Positions 11,950-26,031 of a DNA stretch of 64,000 nucleotides are shown here, one piece after another. How positions within the stretch are numbered: the stretch's first letter is position 1; each line of letters opens with the position of its first letter. Origin of the DNA: Glandiceps talaboti. Taxonomy: Eukaryota; Hemichordata; Enteropneusta; Spengelidae. The translations under genes and the position numbers were made by a program. Below the pieces are notes generated by a model. The model saw only the letters and a program-made list of their open reading frames with translations. It had not been told where the DNA came from and searched no databases. The DNA is taken from assembly GCF_964340395.1 (NCBI RefSeq), contig NC_135555.1, positions 15,351,246 through 15,415,245 on the forward strand, in the 5' to 3' direction.

Positions 11950-13300
11950 TAACATTCATCAGGAAATCGTTTTTCAAAATAACGTGAGTTCTATTCGTGG
12001 TCGTATGCATGTAGGTACAGTGATGCACTCAATATCTATTGGGATCGTGTCCGTAGAGTGACGCTGTCTGGTAAATGTAGACTATATGGCCGTAAATCAT
12101 CACTTATATTGACACCAAATGTCCATTTTAAAAGATAAAAAAATGAATATGTGGAAAGGGGACTAACATTATTTTCTGAAGTCATTACTAGAGGGCGCTA
12201 CACTAGGAGAAATGTTTTCTTGATTTCCTTGAATTTCTTTGGGATTTTATCATACAGTCGTTGGTGGCGCTGTTTATAAGAAAAATAATTGCGATCATTT
12301 CATTTGAATTCATTTTTGTTTTCCACTTACTCTCGGCTATTCAGCTCACCACTGATGGGTCGCTTGTTGGCCGGGGTAGACTGGTGGTGGATAGTCTTAG
12401 TAACCGAGACTGTATACACAGTTGCCACTTGGACAACCAACACAAATGTGTTCGCTTTAAGTGGTTGCCATTACCAAAAACCTTAGACAATCCGGACAAT
12501 AATGTGATGTAATGCTACACGTGACATATGAAAAAACTGGTGAGGTATATGAGCCAATTAGTTTTTATACCTATATTTGATTCAATACAAATTCTGGAAT
12601 GTTCAGAGTATCATATCGGATATGTAATAGGTATTCTCCGTTACATACACACATATGAATGTCAGTATGATCTTCTCGAACAAGAATGTGCACGAGTCAT
12701 AAATGACATATTCTTATTAAAAATACGTCTGGACATATTGTTCGTAACAGGGGACATATACTCATGAATGTTTGCACTCCCACACATAAATATCCCGAAC
12801 AAGAATATGTATGAGTACAAACATATTCTTATTCATAATACTATTCCAGCGTATTCAGGCTTCCATATTGGGTTTGCCTAAATATTCTTTGCAAAATACT
12901 TTAGGGAATATGAGAATGAATATGTATGTCACTTTACCCAACATATTCACTTTAAAATACTACGCATATGCAATATTCCGAAATATTCCGTAATATTCAC
13001 ACTGGCATACGTAAGCATACAGAGATATAAGAATATTTCAGCATACTTCTGGCATACATAAAGTATTGCTGACATATGCTTGTTCGCATAGTACTGAATA
13101 TGCAGCATTTGGTGCAGTGTATGGTGACCGCATTTTCAGTTGTTTCGCTTGAATGAGAGTTGTTACCTTGTACGTATCCATGTACTACAACTGTAAAACT
13201 CAGTTTGATCAGGAATCCGTGTACTACTAATGTAACACTCATTTTGATCAGGAATTTTGTAGTGAATCGAAGTTAAGTATCAAAATCCAGAGAAATTAAA
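11950..13300. other. Non-coding intergenic stretch
   Basis: No recognised gene. A short open frame at 12261-12512 (plus) has no known motif. From about 12600 to 13100 many imperfect copies of GAATATG and its complement CATATTC occur on both strands, giving a loosely repetitive AT-rich block. Confidence 0.5.
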
Positions 13301-13308
13301 ATGATATT

Positions 13309-13314
13309 TTTATT
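13309..13314 (-). terminator. Candidate poly(A) signal for EGF-L
   Basis: AATAAA on the minus strand, 173 bp past the proposed EGF-L stop codon. It supports a 3' end here, but AATAAA is common in AT-rich DNA. Confidence 0.35.
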
Positions 13315-13486
13315 GATATACAACGATAGCAAATATTTGTTATGTACATGTGCGGTAATATAAATAAGATCATGTATACAGCATTAATTTCTCGGTACAG
13401 AAATGGCCCATTCATATTTTACCCCTTATGAAAAGGTGTAGTGGTAAGTACATAAACAGAGTATAATCTGGCACCTACAGTATTAG

Positions 13487-13542
13487 TCATGTGACAAGAT
13501 CTTGGATCAGTCGTCGAACAAAAGCCTCGGACGGCGGTCCTT
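13487..13542 (-). CDS. EGF-L candidate terminal exon
   Basis: Proposed last coding exon. A TGTCGTGCACCAG acceptor is followed by a phase-1 entry encoding [18 protein letters not shown] and TGA. The phase fits the upstream exon (ends ACA G before GTAAG at 14052). The peptide ends in a short amphipathic stretch, loosely like the [10 protein letters not shown] tail of EGF-R. A longer open frame continues upstream to about 13600, so another acceptor is possible. Transcript evidence would be decisive; I chose this one for phase and acceptor quality. Confidence 0.27.
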
Positions 13543-16500
13543 CTGGTGCACGACAGTTGTCCTTCCACAGCCCCTTAGGCGCTATGCAACCTTTAGTCGT
13601 TCTTACAACAAAACTAGCAGAATAGCCCGAGTTCGTGTATCAACTGCACTTCTATAGAATGTGTCTTAATTCACAATCTGAAACTACCGACAGTGTATTT
13701 AAAAAAAACCCACACATTTGAATCCATGTCTTGGCTGGTCCCCCTCAGCCCTTCAAAGAAATTAAGAAGACAGTACGTACAGTCCTAATTGTATATTGAA
13801 GGTCCGTGGACTCCATAGAAATGTCTTGATATCATAATATCAACATATTAATCTGTAAAACATGTAGGAGCCTCAAGTCCATTTTGCAATTCAATAGGTG
13901 TTCATTGTCTACCCTGTGGTAACGGACAAATCTGTGAACTTGTAACATACATACGTTGTGTTAATTGTCACCCCTCCCCCACCCACTTCCGTCATCATGT
14001 AGCAGTTAGCTGTAAGGCAGCTACGTCTTATTTCCTGAGATGAAAACTTACCTGTTTGGCAGGAAATGCCAGTAAAGCATCCAGTGCATGCACAGTTGAA
14101 TTCTGTACACGAGGTGCCAACTGATGAACACACACCATTACTTCCACATGGTGAATTGTTGCAAGGATTGATAACTGAAATAAAAAATTAAATTTTTCAA
14201 TTTCGGGGGAAAAAATACAAAATTCAAATATTTCGCATGTGCAAATTTAAAGAAAAGTGGACACCAAAATTATGACCAATTGAAATGTAATGTTCTGACC
14301 AGATAGGGGGATCGTGGGGATGGGACACTCCTATGATAAGGTGAATGGGGATGTGCGGCCAATATGCAGCCCATAATGGGTCACTTTTTCACGAAAGATT
14401 CTTAAACTGTGGGGATGTTTACCAAATTAACAAGTACTAGATACGCCATTCCCTTTCTCGTTTTGGCACAGTGCTAGAAATACAAAAATCGGGGTTTTTT
14501 TATTAGCAAAATAAGGAATCGTTTCATAATATTCGTAAATCGCTACTCATGTGATTAACAAGTAAGTAATGCTTTAGCATGCATGTACGTCATTCATTGA
14601 GTTACTAAATAATATCAAAAGAGGGTGTATTCAACCTGTCTCTCAAAAAATTTTGAAATTCGCCATACATATATACGTATACAAGATTGTACAATTTAAA
14701 TATTCAAAAATATTCAAAAGAATATCTTGGTAAGTGGTGAGCTCGAGATCAATATATAGTGCAATGTCCGATACAAAACTAAATTCTTTTACTTTGGGGA
14801 TGGGGGAAGATTTGAGCCATTTTAGTTCTCATCCTACAAAATCGATTTTACTTTTTTAATGAATGTTTTGTACCCCTAAAAACCAATTTATATATTTCTT
14901 TTTAAAATACCAAATTGAGAAATTGAAGAATATTTGCTAGAGTAAATGCATGGCACTAAAATAAAGTATAGTGTCAACAAAAGAATGATTTTCTTTACTC
15001 ACTGCATACTGGCCTTATATTCATAGCACTGCATACTACTGCATACTGATTTGAAATTGATTGTGCAGTTTGAAGCAATTTTCAATTTTGGCCAGTTTGG
15101 TTAGGAGGAGGAGTTGGGGGGGGGGGGGCACAGAGGGCTGACTAAAAGAATTTAGTTTTTTTTTTATCCTACAAAGAACTATTGATCTAAATTATTGACA
15201 AAGAAAAGTAAACACAAAGTTTAAAATTTACCTTAAAAAATTAAAAAAAGAAAAGAAAATAGATATTATACGTACACGTGCCACAATTATCATCTGTAAA
15301 ACAGCCTTGGCAAGTACATACATATTCTGTACATGATAGTGCTACACAAACGCCACCATTTTGACATGGATCGTTCGCACACGGATCGAGTACTGGAAAA
15401 AGAATATTACATGGTAATGATGTGAAACTGTAACAGTTGGCCTAAATATTTACAGCACATTGCAAGTTGGTGTACAGTGGATTTGTTTCATACAACCATA
15501 CAGAAACCGATAAGAAACTGCACAAGATATGTTTTAAGATAGCACGATTGAATGACTATAATAGTTTATTGCGACGTTTTGTCTAAATGAAATAAACTAA
15601 TTCGCCACCATGTAGACATCAAATGTATACAGAAGTCATAATATTGGTGCCAATGTGTCTGCGTCTTGGTGCAGTATTTCTGTAACTAGTTTATTTCATT
15701 TAGACAAAATGTAGCCAGAAATTGCGACCTCGCGATCTTAACTTGAAAGTTTAGTAGGTATAACTGTCTTGCAGGAACTCAAACTTACAGCGGACTGTAC
15801 CAGTAACCTTTAAATGATACATAACATTATTTTATCAAATTGTTCTATTGGACAAGTATATTTTAGAGTTAATGATTTTGTTAATTTTACGAGTTGCACG
15901 ATACATTTTGTAGTTTATGGGGGGGGGGGGCAATGTCTTGAAATTATTTTGATAGATGAAGAACCGGAGCTCGAGATGGGTGATGAGGTGAAGGGTTATA
16001 AAGGATTGGTTCTACAACACCTAGAATTCGTCCTTACTTTTGTCATTTGTGTTTATATACCTCGGAAAGCTCTGATGCACGTTGTGGTATGATCTGTTAG
16101 TGTAAAAGTCTGTACGCCTCAACCATGTAGTGGATTTAAGTAATCGAGGACAATGCAAAGAACAGGGCAAGCAACTTATCCAAGCTATGGTAAATTTGTT
16201 GTTGATGGCTGTGTTCTTGTTGTTGATGTTTTACCTTACTATAGCCATCGAAGGTTACAGTATAATTGTGTAATAAAAGGTACATATACTGATTCAAATC
16301 AACAATAGTTGTAGGCCAAACTATATGTAGAATACAAAGAAAGTTAAAGTCGACACAATGGGACTGTAATAAATGTTAATTAAACAGAGTTCTAGTTCAA
16401 GTCAATTCCCCAAGTTCACAATATCGCCATATTGTGCTAAATTGCCGAGGCCGCCCACGTTCAATTTGCACAATGGATAACTCGTGACACCTTATATAAT

Positions 16501-19500
16501 TAACACACAAAACATACATGTCTTACCTTCTTCACACGTGTTTCCTGCAAAACAGCCTTGACATTGGCAGAGAAAGAATGTACATGACCCCGCTATCTTC
16601 TGACATGCACCGCCATTCTGACAAGGATTGGGTGCGCATTGATCTATCACTGTGTAAGTAAAGTGAGAGTCGAGAAAACTCATTAGTTTGAACGGATTAT
16701 TATACAAACTGTTTATAACAGAAAGGATGATGTAGAACTTGTACTGGTAAGTACGTACGAGACTAGGGGATAAGGAAGAAGAGTCGATAATGAAGCGACG
16801 AAGTGAAGAAATACTTCATCTCGCAGACTACAGTAGGCAGGGGAAATTAAAATGAATAGTGCTTAATTGATTTGATTTGATGTATAGTTTCGAGGATAAA
16901 CTGACTTTGACCCGGATGTAGGTCAGAGTATCGACGACGCCGTAGCAATACTTCCAGTTCTAGCATGATAGACATTCTTTCTCCATGATTGTAGTAACTT
17001 TGTTCTAATCTAAAGAGTTCAAGCTTGTTACGTAGTATGTTTCAGAAATAAAAAATATTTAAAACGTTTGTTTTTTCACTTTTTAAAAAAAAAAACCCTC
17101 ATAAACAAACACATTCTCTTTCAAAATCAAGAGACAAAGTGCCATCATGCAATTTCTTTCTCTCAAATAGAGGCCAAATGTCATCAATATGAATCCATTT
17201 CAGAATCAAATATGGTCACAAAACTTGATATTGCACATGTTACTATGGTAAACTGAAAAGAAAACGATGAACTTCGAAATTTCTGTTAATATTTCAAAAG
17301 GACCACGAATCAGCCCTCATAAATCTTCATAAATTAAGTCAAAGTTTAGCGAGATTTTTAGTACATTGTCAAGTGCATATTTTAAAGCTGAAAGTCATAA
17401 GTATATCAATATGAAGTGTCATGGTGTATTTAGTTGTAACGTGATGTTTTGGTCGACGTGTTTTTGTTTCTTACGTGTATGGATGATTTTAAACAAAATC
17501 AATAAATACGATTTTTGTAAACATGTAAAATAAATGTAAAACACACTCACATATTCCACAGTCTGTCCCAGTATAGCAGTTCTGACATAAACACACAAAG
17601 TCTGTGCAACCAGAACCAGTCGGCGCACACGTACCCTGGTTTTGACAAGGGTTTGGTTCACACTGGTTTATACCTGATGAAACAGAATAATTACTGATTT
17701 TGAAACGTATCTCTGTCAAGTGTCAACAGTCACAATCGAGTCACTGACCCAATACTCGCCAAGCCATGCAAGCAGGACTACTCAATGATCAACTTGAAGT
17801 ATTCTGTATTCAAGTTTAACATGGTCGTTAGCTATAGCTTAGATCGTTCGTGTGAGGTATCGCGATTGTTACTGATGAGACCCTGTTGTTCCTTCCAGTA
17901 GACCAAATGATGTCGGTAAATTCCCTGACAAAACCCTAGAAAACTGTTCCAAACTAGTATAGAGAAGAAAACCTCCCGTGATAAAAAATACTCGATGTGC
18001 TGTACTTTTGTGTGTGTTTTATGGAAATTTCCATCAGATAAACATATGCAATATTAACAACGGCATGCCACGTGAGTTGCAGTGTGGGTATTTGTATTCG
18101 TGCTTGCAGTGTTGTCTGCTTCACTTTCACTCTCTAGGCTCGTGGCGATGAGAACACTGTAAGCACTCGTGCAAATACCCCAAGTAAGCCACACTTGCAC
18201 TCAATTGTCATGGGGTTCTGTCACATAATATAGTACTATACTGCACTGCACTGTTACTGTACTGTACTGTACTATGCTGTGCTGTGATGCGCTGCGCTGC
18301 GCTGCACTGCACTGTACTGTACTGCACTCTACTGTCCTGTACTGTACTGTACTGCACTGTGCTGCACTGCACTGCACTGTACTGTACTGTACTGTACTTT
18401 ACTGTACTGCACTGTACTGTACTATACTATACAGTACTGCACTACACTGTACTGCAATGTACTGTAATGCGCCCTGAACGTCAATCTAACTCCTACGTAC
18501 AGGAGTGTGATACTTTAAGGGTTAAGTAGAAATGTCAAACTTACGTTGCTGACATAAAGTTCCAACATAACACGATGGACATGTACACTCATACGTCGCA
18601 CATGATGATGCTGTACACAACCCTCCATTGATACAAGGATTGTTGGCGCATGGGTCTAGATCTGTTCAAGAAAAGACACATCAAATTTGTGTTGATCATA
18701 AATATCTAATTGCAGAAGAGCAAAATGCTGAGGTCACTTTAGTACCAGACAAAATATAATAGCAATAATCTTTTTATTTGCACACTATTTTTCAGCGGTC
18801 TTAAAGTATGACATTTCTAAGAAAAAAGACAAATTAACCACATTCTTTCGGCCAAAAGAAAATTACTAGTGACCGAAGGGGCATTGTCGCTGTGAATCAA
18901 ATACGAGAAGTGGCAAAATCGTATGGTCATCACAAGTATATATATATATTCTAGCTGAATGAGACTAACTCAGGGAATATTATAATTATACACTGTACAC
19001 GCCAGGAATGACGACCAGGGTATAAATGTATCTCATACTTTGTGTTCGAACTCGTTCAATTATATAGACTTGTTTGCGGTTTACTTACAAGTTTCACAGC
19101 TTCTGCCAGTGTAACATGCAGGGCAGGTACAGGTAAACACATTACAGTTACCGGGGGCATTTGCACACGTACCACCATTCAGACATGGTAGCTGGTCACA
19201 TACATCGATGACTTTGAAAAGACAGAAAATTATTACATCTTTAGAACAGTACCAAATTAAAATCACTTCACAGGCTGTCTCCGTTGTCGGCTATAAAAAT
19301 ACATCCATTGATGGAGCACTTACTCTAAACTTCGATCTGTGTGTAATAAATATTTGAAAACTGTCGGGCGCCACCAACGGTAATATTCTGTTTAGTCTCG
19401 TTACCTTGCGAAAGCAAACAATTTTCATGCATTCTCATTAGTAGCAGAGATTGTCACGCTTAAAAACAGTATGAACAAATGAAACTGGCTGGATTTTGTT

Positions 19501-22500
19501 CTTCAACTTTGATTTTTAAAAGTTTCACTTTTTTATTATTTCGATAAAATATATTTTCTATTTTCAATTATATAGATGTGGTCATGCACGTTAGTAACAA
19601 AACATCCTTTGTGTCTCGATCTGTTACACTCCTCAGAATTGCCAGTTTATACATTTGATAGAAGTAAGCCTCTATAGACTGTAAAATGTGTCGTGTCGTT
19701 CCGCCCTCATCGGTCGCCTTTGTGAGGCCGATGCAAGAGGGCTCCCTAACACGGCATGTCTTACAGACTAGTATTGTCCCAAGGAAAACTCAGTCGACAT
19801 TTTGATATCGCAAAGTATAATCCCGATTATATATTCAACACACAATGATAACGACTGGTAAAAATCAGTCAAAAAAAGTATTATATCAATTGAGGTAACA
19901 GTTGGCCCAACTTACATATGTCACATAAAGCGCCAGTATAACATGGCTCACAGTAGCAAGTGAAATCGGTACAATCTTGCGTTTGGAAATTTTGTTGACA
20001 GAAAACAGAATGTTGGCAAGGACTTGGATCACATGGATTGTTAGCTGTAAAGGGAGTGTATAAGTAAATGTAAAAGTAAAGGTATACACAATAGAATAAA
20101 GAACATGAAAACAAGATATGACGTATAGTATCTCTCCAATGTCATAAATATTTTAATAGAACGGGCAATGGGTCAAGGGTGATTCCTAAGAGCAACGCAG
20201 TCGGCAAATTATAGAGACATCGTATGACTGCGTGATCACGTAAAATGAAACAGTATTGACAAAATACCCCACAAAATTCATTTGATAAAAAAAATGATTT
20301 TGAATTTCGATTGTACAATCAAATTGCGCCCTCTCCTTATAACTATGGGTTAGAGATAGTACAACTGATGGCGGTGTATAAACCATGAATAGCAAGTTAA
20401 TGTAGTACACTATATAAAATGAAATATTATATACTAGTATATAAAATATAAATGTTAAACTTTTGCTGTTACTTTGCTCAAGAAAACTAAAAAACAACTC
20501 AAACACATTGGCAGTTAAAATCGTCATGCATTCTTCTAAAATAGGGTGTAAAAATGAAATCGTGGCGGTTTAGAATTCGATATGGCCACTGAATGCTATA
20601 TAAAATAAACATTGTCGATTCCTTTGCAAGCATGGCTATATAAGCCCTCCAATTTCTCTTGTTATTTTATCTTGTTATAAAAGGACTAAGAGCAAGCTAA
20701 GTTTTGAATGATTTTAAGGCCTTTGATTTTCAGAGACATTAGTATCTGGGCACATCACATTCAACAACCGTAGTCAAGCTGCATTCAATAATTTGGCAAA
20801 CGAAACAAGGATTTGTCTGGCAAATTTTGATCTATATGTGTATACAACATTGATGCGTCTTGTATCTTACTTCCATAATGCATCTATATGCATACTACTT
20901 ACGAATCTGGCAGAATTGTCCCGTAAAGCAACCTGTACAAGTACATGTGTATTCCGTGCAGGACGTAGCAGCACACGTACCGCCGTTGGCACAAGGGTTG
21001 TTGCCACAGGGGTCTTGGACTGTAGGTATAAGACACATTGTACGCATTCATCACTAAGTTACATTAACATGCCCAAAGTGTGATCCACAATGAATAACTC
21101 AAGGTTAGGGATGTTACGTGCAAAATAACAAAAGTATTCCTGAAAAGAGTGTCAATTTTGGTTTAAATAATGGAATCAGTCTTGAATCCAACTTCCATAA
21201 ACTGTGCGCCTAGTTTCATGTATACATATATCTCTAAAAGTTTTATTTCTATAAAACCAATGAATGTCTTTCGTAAAGATTATAGTCCCGCACCGAGATG
21301 GTTAGTGAGTATAAATAGTCATAGAGTCATCCAAGTCTTTGTATACATTTGACATTGAAATAAGGGAAACATATACAGTCGTTGAGGGTGCTCTATTATC
21401 TCATGTGTAGGGCGCCATCTACGACTGCATCTAATTATAATGGTATAGGTAGGGACAGAACAAGTATAAAGGTACATGGTATAAACGTATTATTGAATCT
21501 ATACCAGGCCTATTAAGTTACTTACATTGGTCGCAGTTCCTGCCGGTATAACACTCTGCACACTCGCATGCATATAAGCTACAAAAGCCTTGATACACAG
21601 TGCATGTCCCTCCGTTTAGGCATGGGTTATTGGAACAGGCATCGATATCTTTTTAGGAAAAAACGGAAAAAATGAATTGTTTAGAACCGATACGTGTATA
21701 GACTTTAAGATACATCGTACGACCCATCATAAGATCCGCCCTCACCGGTCATGGATCTATTGATGCATGAGAGCGCACCATCACCACGTATCTTACAGAC
21801 AAATTCGTGTACTAGTATATGTATAAGTTAGGTTGACTATATACTATCACACAAACAAACAAACAAACATCTATGTTCGATACTTGATCTAAAACAATGA
21901 TAATAGAAACTTTTCAACTTATTGAATTCTTTTATTGTGAAACTAGGGGAAATTAAAGCTTTTATTCAGTGTAGGCTATTTAGTTACATAACTATCATAG
22001 TATCATAGCCCTCAGGTGTGGTCATGGGCCAAGACTGTTTCCGAACAGCACTCCTAGTGACCAAACTCTTTAGTCTTTCGTTTTTCTGCTGACCGGAATA
22101 TGATGGGATTTGGTGGGATTTTTTTTACCGTTGTTCTACTTACACGTGGTACAGGTAGAACCTGTGTAACAGTCTTGGCAGTAACACGTATAGTCATTGC
22201 AATCCTGTGTTTGACTATTTCCAATACAGAATCCACCGTTTTCACATGGGTTTGGTTCACATGGATTTATTTCTATCCGTTCATGAAATTGAATTAAAAA
22301 TAAAAACATAATCAATTATAATTATTTAAATTCCACACATCAAATAAAATAATAAAAACATGGCGTCATTACTAATTAATTCAAGACATGTTGGATGATA
22401 ATTTGATATAACTCACGTGTTTGACATGCGACACCTGTGTAACAGTTTTGACATGTACAGCTGTAATCTGAACAAGAGCCCTCTACGACCTGACAAGCTC

Positions 22501-24938
22501 CACCAAATTGACATGGTTGTGTCCGACAAGGATCATCAACTAAACGTGAGAAACAATGAAAGCAACGAGGAAGAGGTAAACGTGGGTTATGGTGATGAAA
22601 ATCGTCAGATAATGATTGTCAGTTATAGTTACACTGCTTTGTTGTCATTTGTGTATTCTTTTAACTCAAGTTCAGGCAAACAGAAATGGCGATGTTCAAC
22701 GAACACGTTTTGAACAATCCCAGATAATGAAAATAACGACGTATTACTAATCATGGCATAATATACAGTGAAAAAAATGACACTTTTACTTCTAGGCTAA
22801 GGATAAGTGAGAATCGTAGATCCTACCTTTACAAACGTAATAGTAGTAATAGTAGTAATAGTAGTTACTGTAGACTGCGATGTACGCCGTGACGGGGCGC
22901 CCTCACAAATCGGTCAGCCCTTTTAAGGCCGGAGTTAACTTGCATATCAGTCGTTTGGATGATGTTTCCGTGATATATATGACGCCCTCACATTGGCTTT
23001 ATGTTATACCCTTGTTTTTTTGCTTATTAATTCTGAATTTCATGTATGTATAACAAAGGCCTAGAAAACAGCTTCCCTAAGTGGTATTTAAAGTAGCAAA
23101 CTAAGCCTTAAAAAATACGATTGATTCTCAGTGATATAGGATAAAAACAATATCTTATAACATGTATTATTTGATTATTAATATTTTATGATTTAGAATT
23201 TTCTAACATTTGAAATTTAATTATCAATAAAAAACAATTACAAAAAAGCAATATCTGACTCACATGTCTGGCAGTATATGCCTGAGTAACATCCGGGACA
23301 TTGACAAGTTGTCAAAGTACATGATCCAGCAACTTGTGTACAGATTCCGCCATTTTGACATAAGTTATTAGTCACGCATGGGTTCAAGACTGTGAAAAAA
23401 TATACAATAGGAACTTTATGTCGTTATTATTCTTGTCACATCTTTCTACTACTGTTACCATAGTTACCACATACAGATCGCCTTCATTTGATACCCTAAA
23501 CCAGTGACGTCACACAAAATTCTACTAAATGAAGGCAATCCTGCTGCTGAAGGGCTGCATGACTAGTACTAGTATTGCTGCAAACCGCCTTCAAAGCAGA
23601 CAGGTGTATCACCTTCCGTTGACCTTTGACCGGGCTACTCCCCGCAAATTTATACATTTTCTTAGACAGTGCAGGGGTACTCAAAACGGAAATCCTGAGC
23701 TTTTCTGATCACTTTGCGATCGAAAACTCACACCCCCATTAACAACAAGAAGAAAATCAGGGGTCACTGTACAAATATTTTTACATAGACGACAAAACAA
23801 AATTTAGCCATTACAATGTAGAATCCAATATGGCCACCGCATATTGCGTTATATCTATGGAAAAATAAGACTCTAGATTCAAACTTACAGTTGTTACACG
23901 TGGTGCCTGAATAACATGCTGGACATGAACAGAAGAATGTCACACAACTTCCAGGCAGGGCTATACATGTACCACCATTCTGACATGGATCAGGGCTACA
24001 TTGGTCCTCACCTGGAAATCAAAGAATTGAAAGCTGTCAAACTGTCTAAAAAAAACATCTGTCAATAAATATTTAAACAAAATCCTCATTACTACCGTTC
24101 TCCGCAATTGACACCACAAACTCCGTTTATTGTTGGAAAATAAAAGTTTCGTAGACAAAGTATAAAAAGTTTACTCTTGAAAACTAAAAGTTTCCTTTAA
24201 GGTATTAAAAGTTTGGAAATAAAAGCTTCGTACAAAAGTATAAAAAGTTTACTCTCGAAAAATAAAAGATTCATTCAAACCAATATAGTTTGTGGTGTCA
24301 TTTGTGGGCCACCGTAACTTACAGAATACTGATTACCAAATAAAATAGTTACTGATGATAGCTATTTTGTTGTTGTTGTTGTTGTAGTTGCTGCTGCTGC
24401 TGCTGCTGTTGTTGTTGTTGTTGTTTTGTTTTTTTTAATTTTGTTGTTGTTTTGGCTCAGAATGTTTTTGTACTTTTCAAATTGTCTCGTGTATTTATCT
24501 ATACATGTTTTATATTTTACATCTGCGACAAATCTGCGGATTGACACCGTATAACTTGTTTTTAAGTTCTGACTTTACCAGTTTCATCACTGTGTATTTC
24601 ATTATATATTTGCTCTCACACAATAAATCTACTTACCAATTTGGCAGATACTGCCCGAATAGCAAGGCTGACATTGGCAGGTAAATAACGTACAGCTACC
24701 CTGTACAGGACTACATAAACCGTTGTTTAGGCATGGATTGGTAGGGCTACAGGCATTCAGTTCTGTCAGGCAAATAAAACGACAATGAAACGGCGACATC
24801 CATTTTTTTAAGTATTGTTATCTTAGCACATCGTCGACACCGTCGTCATCGTCGTCGTCGCTATCATAAACAATGTAATCCTTTCACTAGTACCTATGTT
24901 ACTTCCTTCATGCCCTCAACGTCCACTCATTCAAGTCC

Positions 24939-24996
<58 letters not shown>

Positions 24997-25057
24997 ATCT
25001 CTGTGTCAGTCAGTCTGTCTGTCTGTCTGTCTGTCTCTCTGTGTGTGTCTGTCTGTC

Positions 25058-25091
<34 letters not shown>

Positions 25092-25992
25092 AGACACACA
25101 CACAATTTATCTGTCGGAAATTTGTAACTTTAGTGGTAGCAATAGTACTAACCGATCAAGCACTGTGGCCCTGTATAACACTGAGGACATTGACAAGCAT
25201 AGTCGGTACAAGAACCCGATACTGGTAGACATACACCGCCATTTAAGCATGGACTGGGACTGCACTGATTTACAGCTGAAAAAAAATGTTACAGTGGTCC
25301 ATAATAAAAGTTAATATAATTACACCATCCATAAATGTATGTCGGCTTTTTAAGATATATCATAAACCTGAAAAGTTACTCAAAAATCGATGATTGAATC
25401 GAGTCCGATTCAATAGCAACCTATAATCGTCAAAAATCATCCTCACTAGGATTTTTTGACGACATGATTTGTTGACGTAAAGGTTAGTAAATGTTATACG
25501 AATGATTGCTGAGACGTACGGTCTATCGTTGGTTAAAAGAAATTAGTCACAAACACACATTGATTTTTACAGTGGGTTGCAACTCAGTGAGAAAACTGAT
25601 TTACATTCCTGACATTATTGCAGTTGAGTTGAGTGATATCTGTAAAATCATACTGTGCTTACCAATATCTTTATAACCACGCATTGCATGCTACTTGTTC
25701 ACGTTTCACCAAGGATACTAAAACAACATGCTCCATACCATATCGGTTTAAAATAACTGTACCCAGTAGTTCACTCGACCGTTGGTGCTAAAAATGTCTC
25801 TATATATATACTTACCTAGTTCACAATTAACCCCTGTCCAACAACCAACACACGTACAGGTATACATAGCACAGGAGATAAGGGACTGTTCACAAATTCC
25901 GCCATTTAGACATGGACTATTATCGCATACATTGGTTGTTACTGAGAAGAGAATAAAAGTAGAGAACAGCTTCAAAATAACATTGATATACA

Positions 25993-26031
<39 letters not shown>

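Noticed and set aside
12261-12512. 83-codon plus-strand open frame with a hydrophobic start
   Set aside because: Looks like a signal peptide followed by a few cysteines, but no known motif, no splice partner and an overlapping frame of similar length. Not supported as a gene.
24896-25314. Cys-Leu-Ser-Val repeat open frames on the plus strand
   Set aside because: (CTGT)n microsatellite. The real coding sequence here is EGF-L exon 3 on the minus strand.
14052-26000. Laminin-type EGF identity for the eight-Cys modules
   Set aside because: Laminin EGF has a C-x-C near its start and about 50-60 residues. These modules keep the canonical EGF C1-C2-C3 spacing and are 39-43 codons long.
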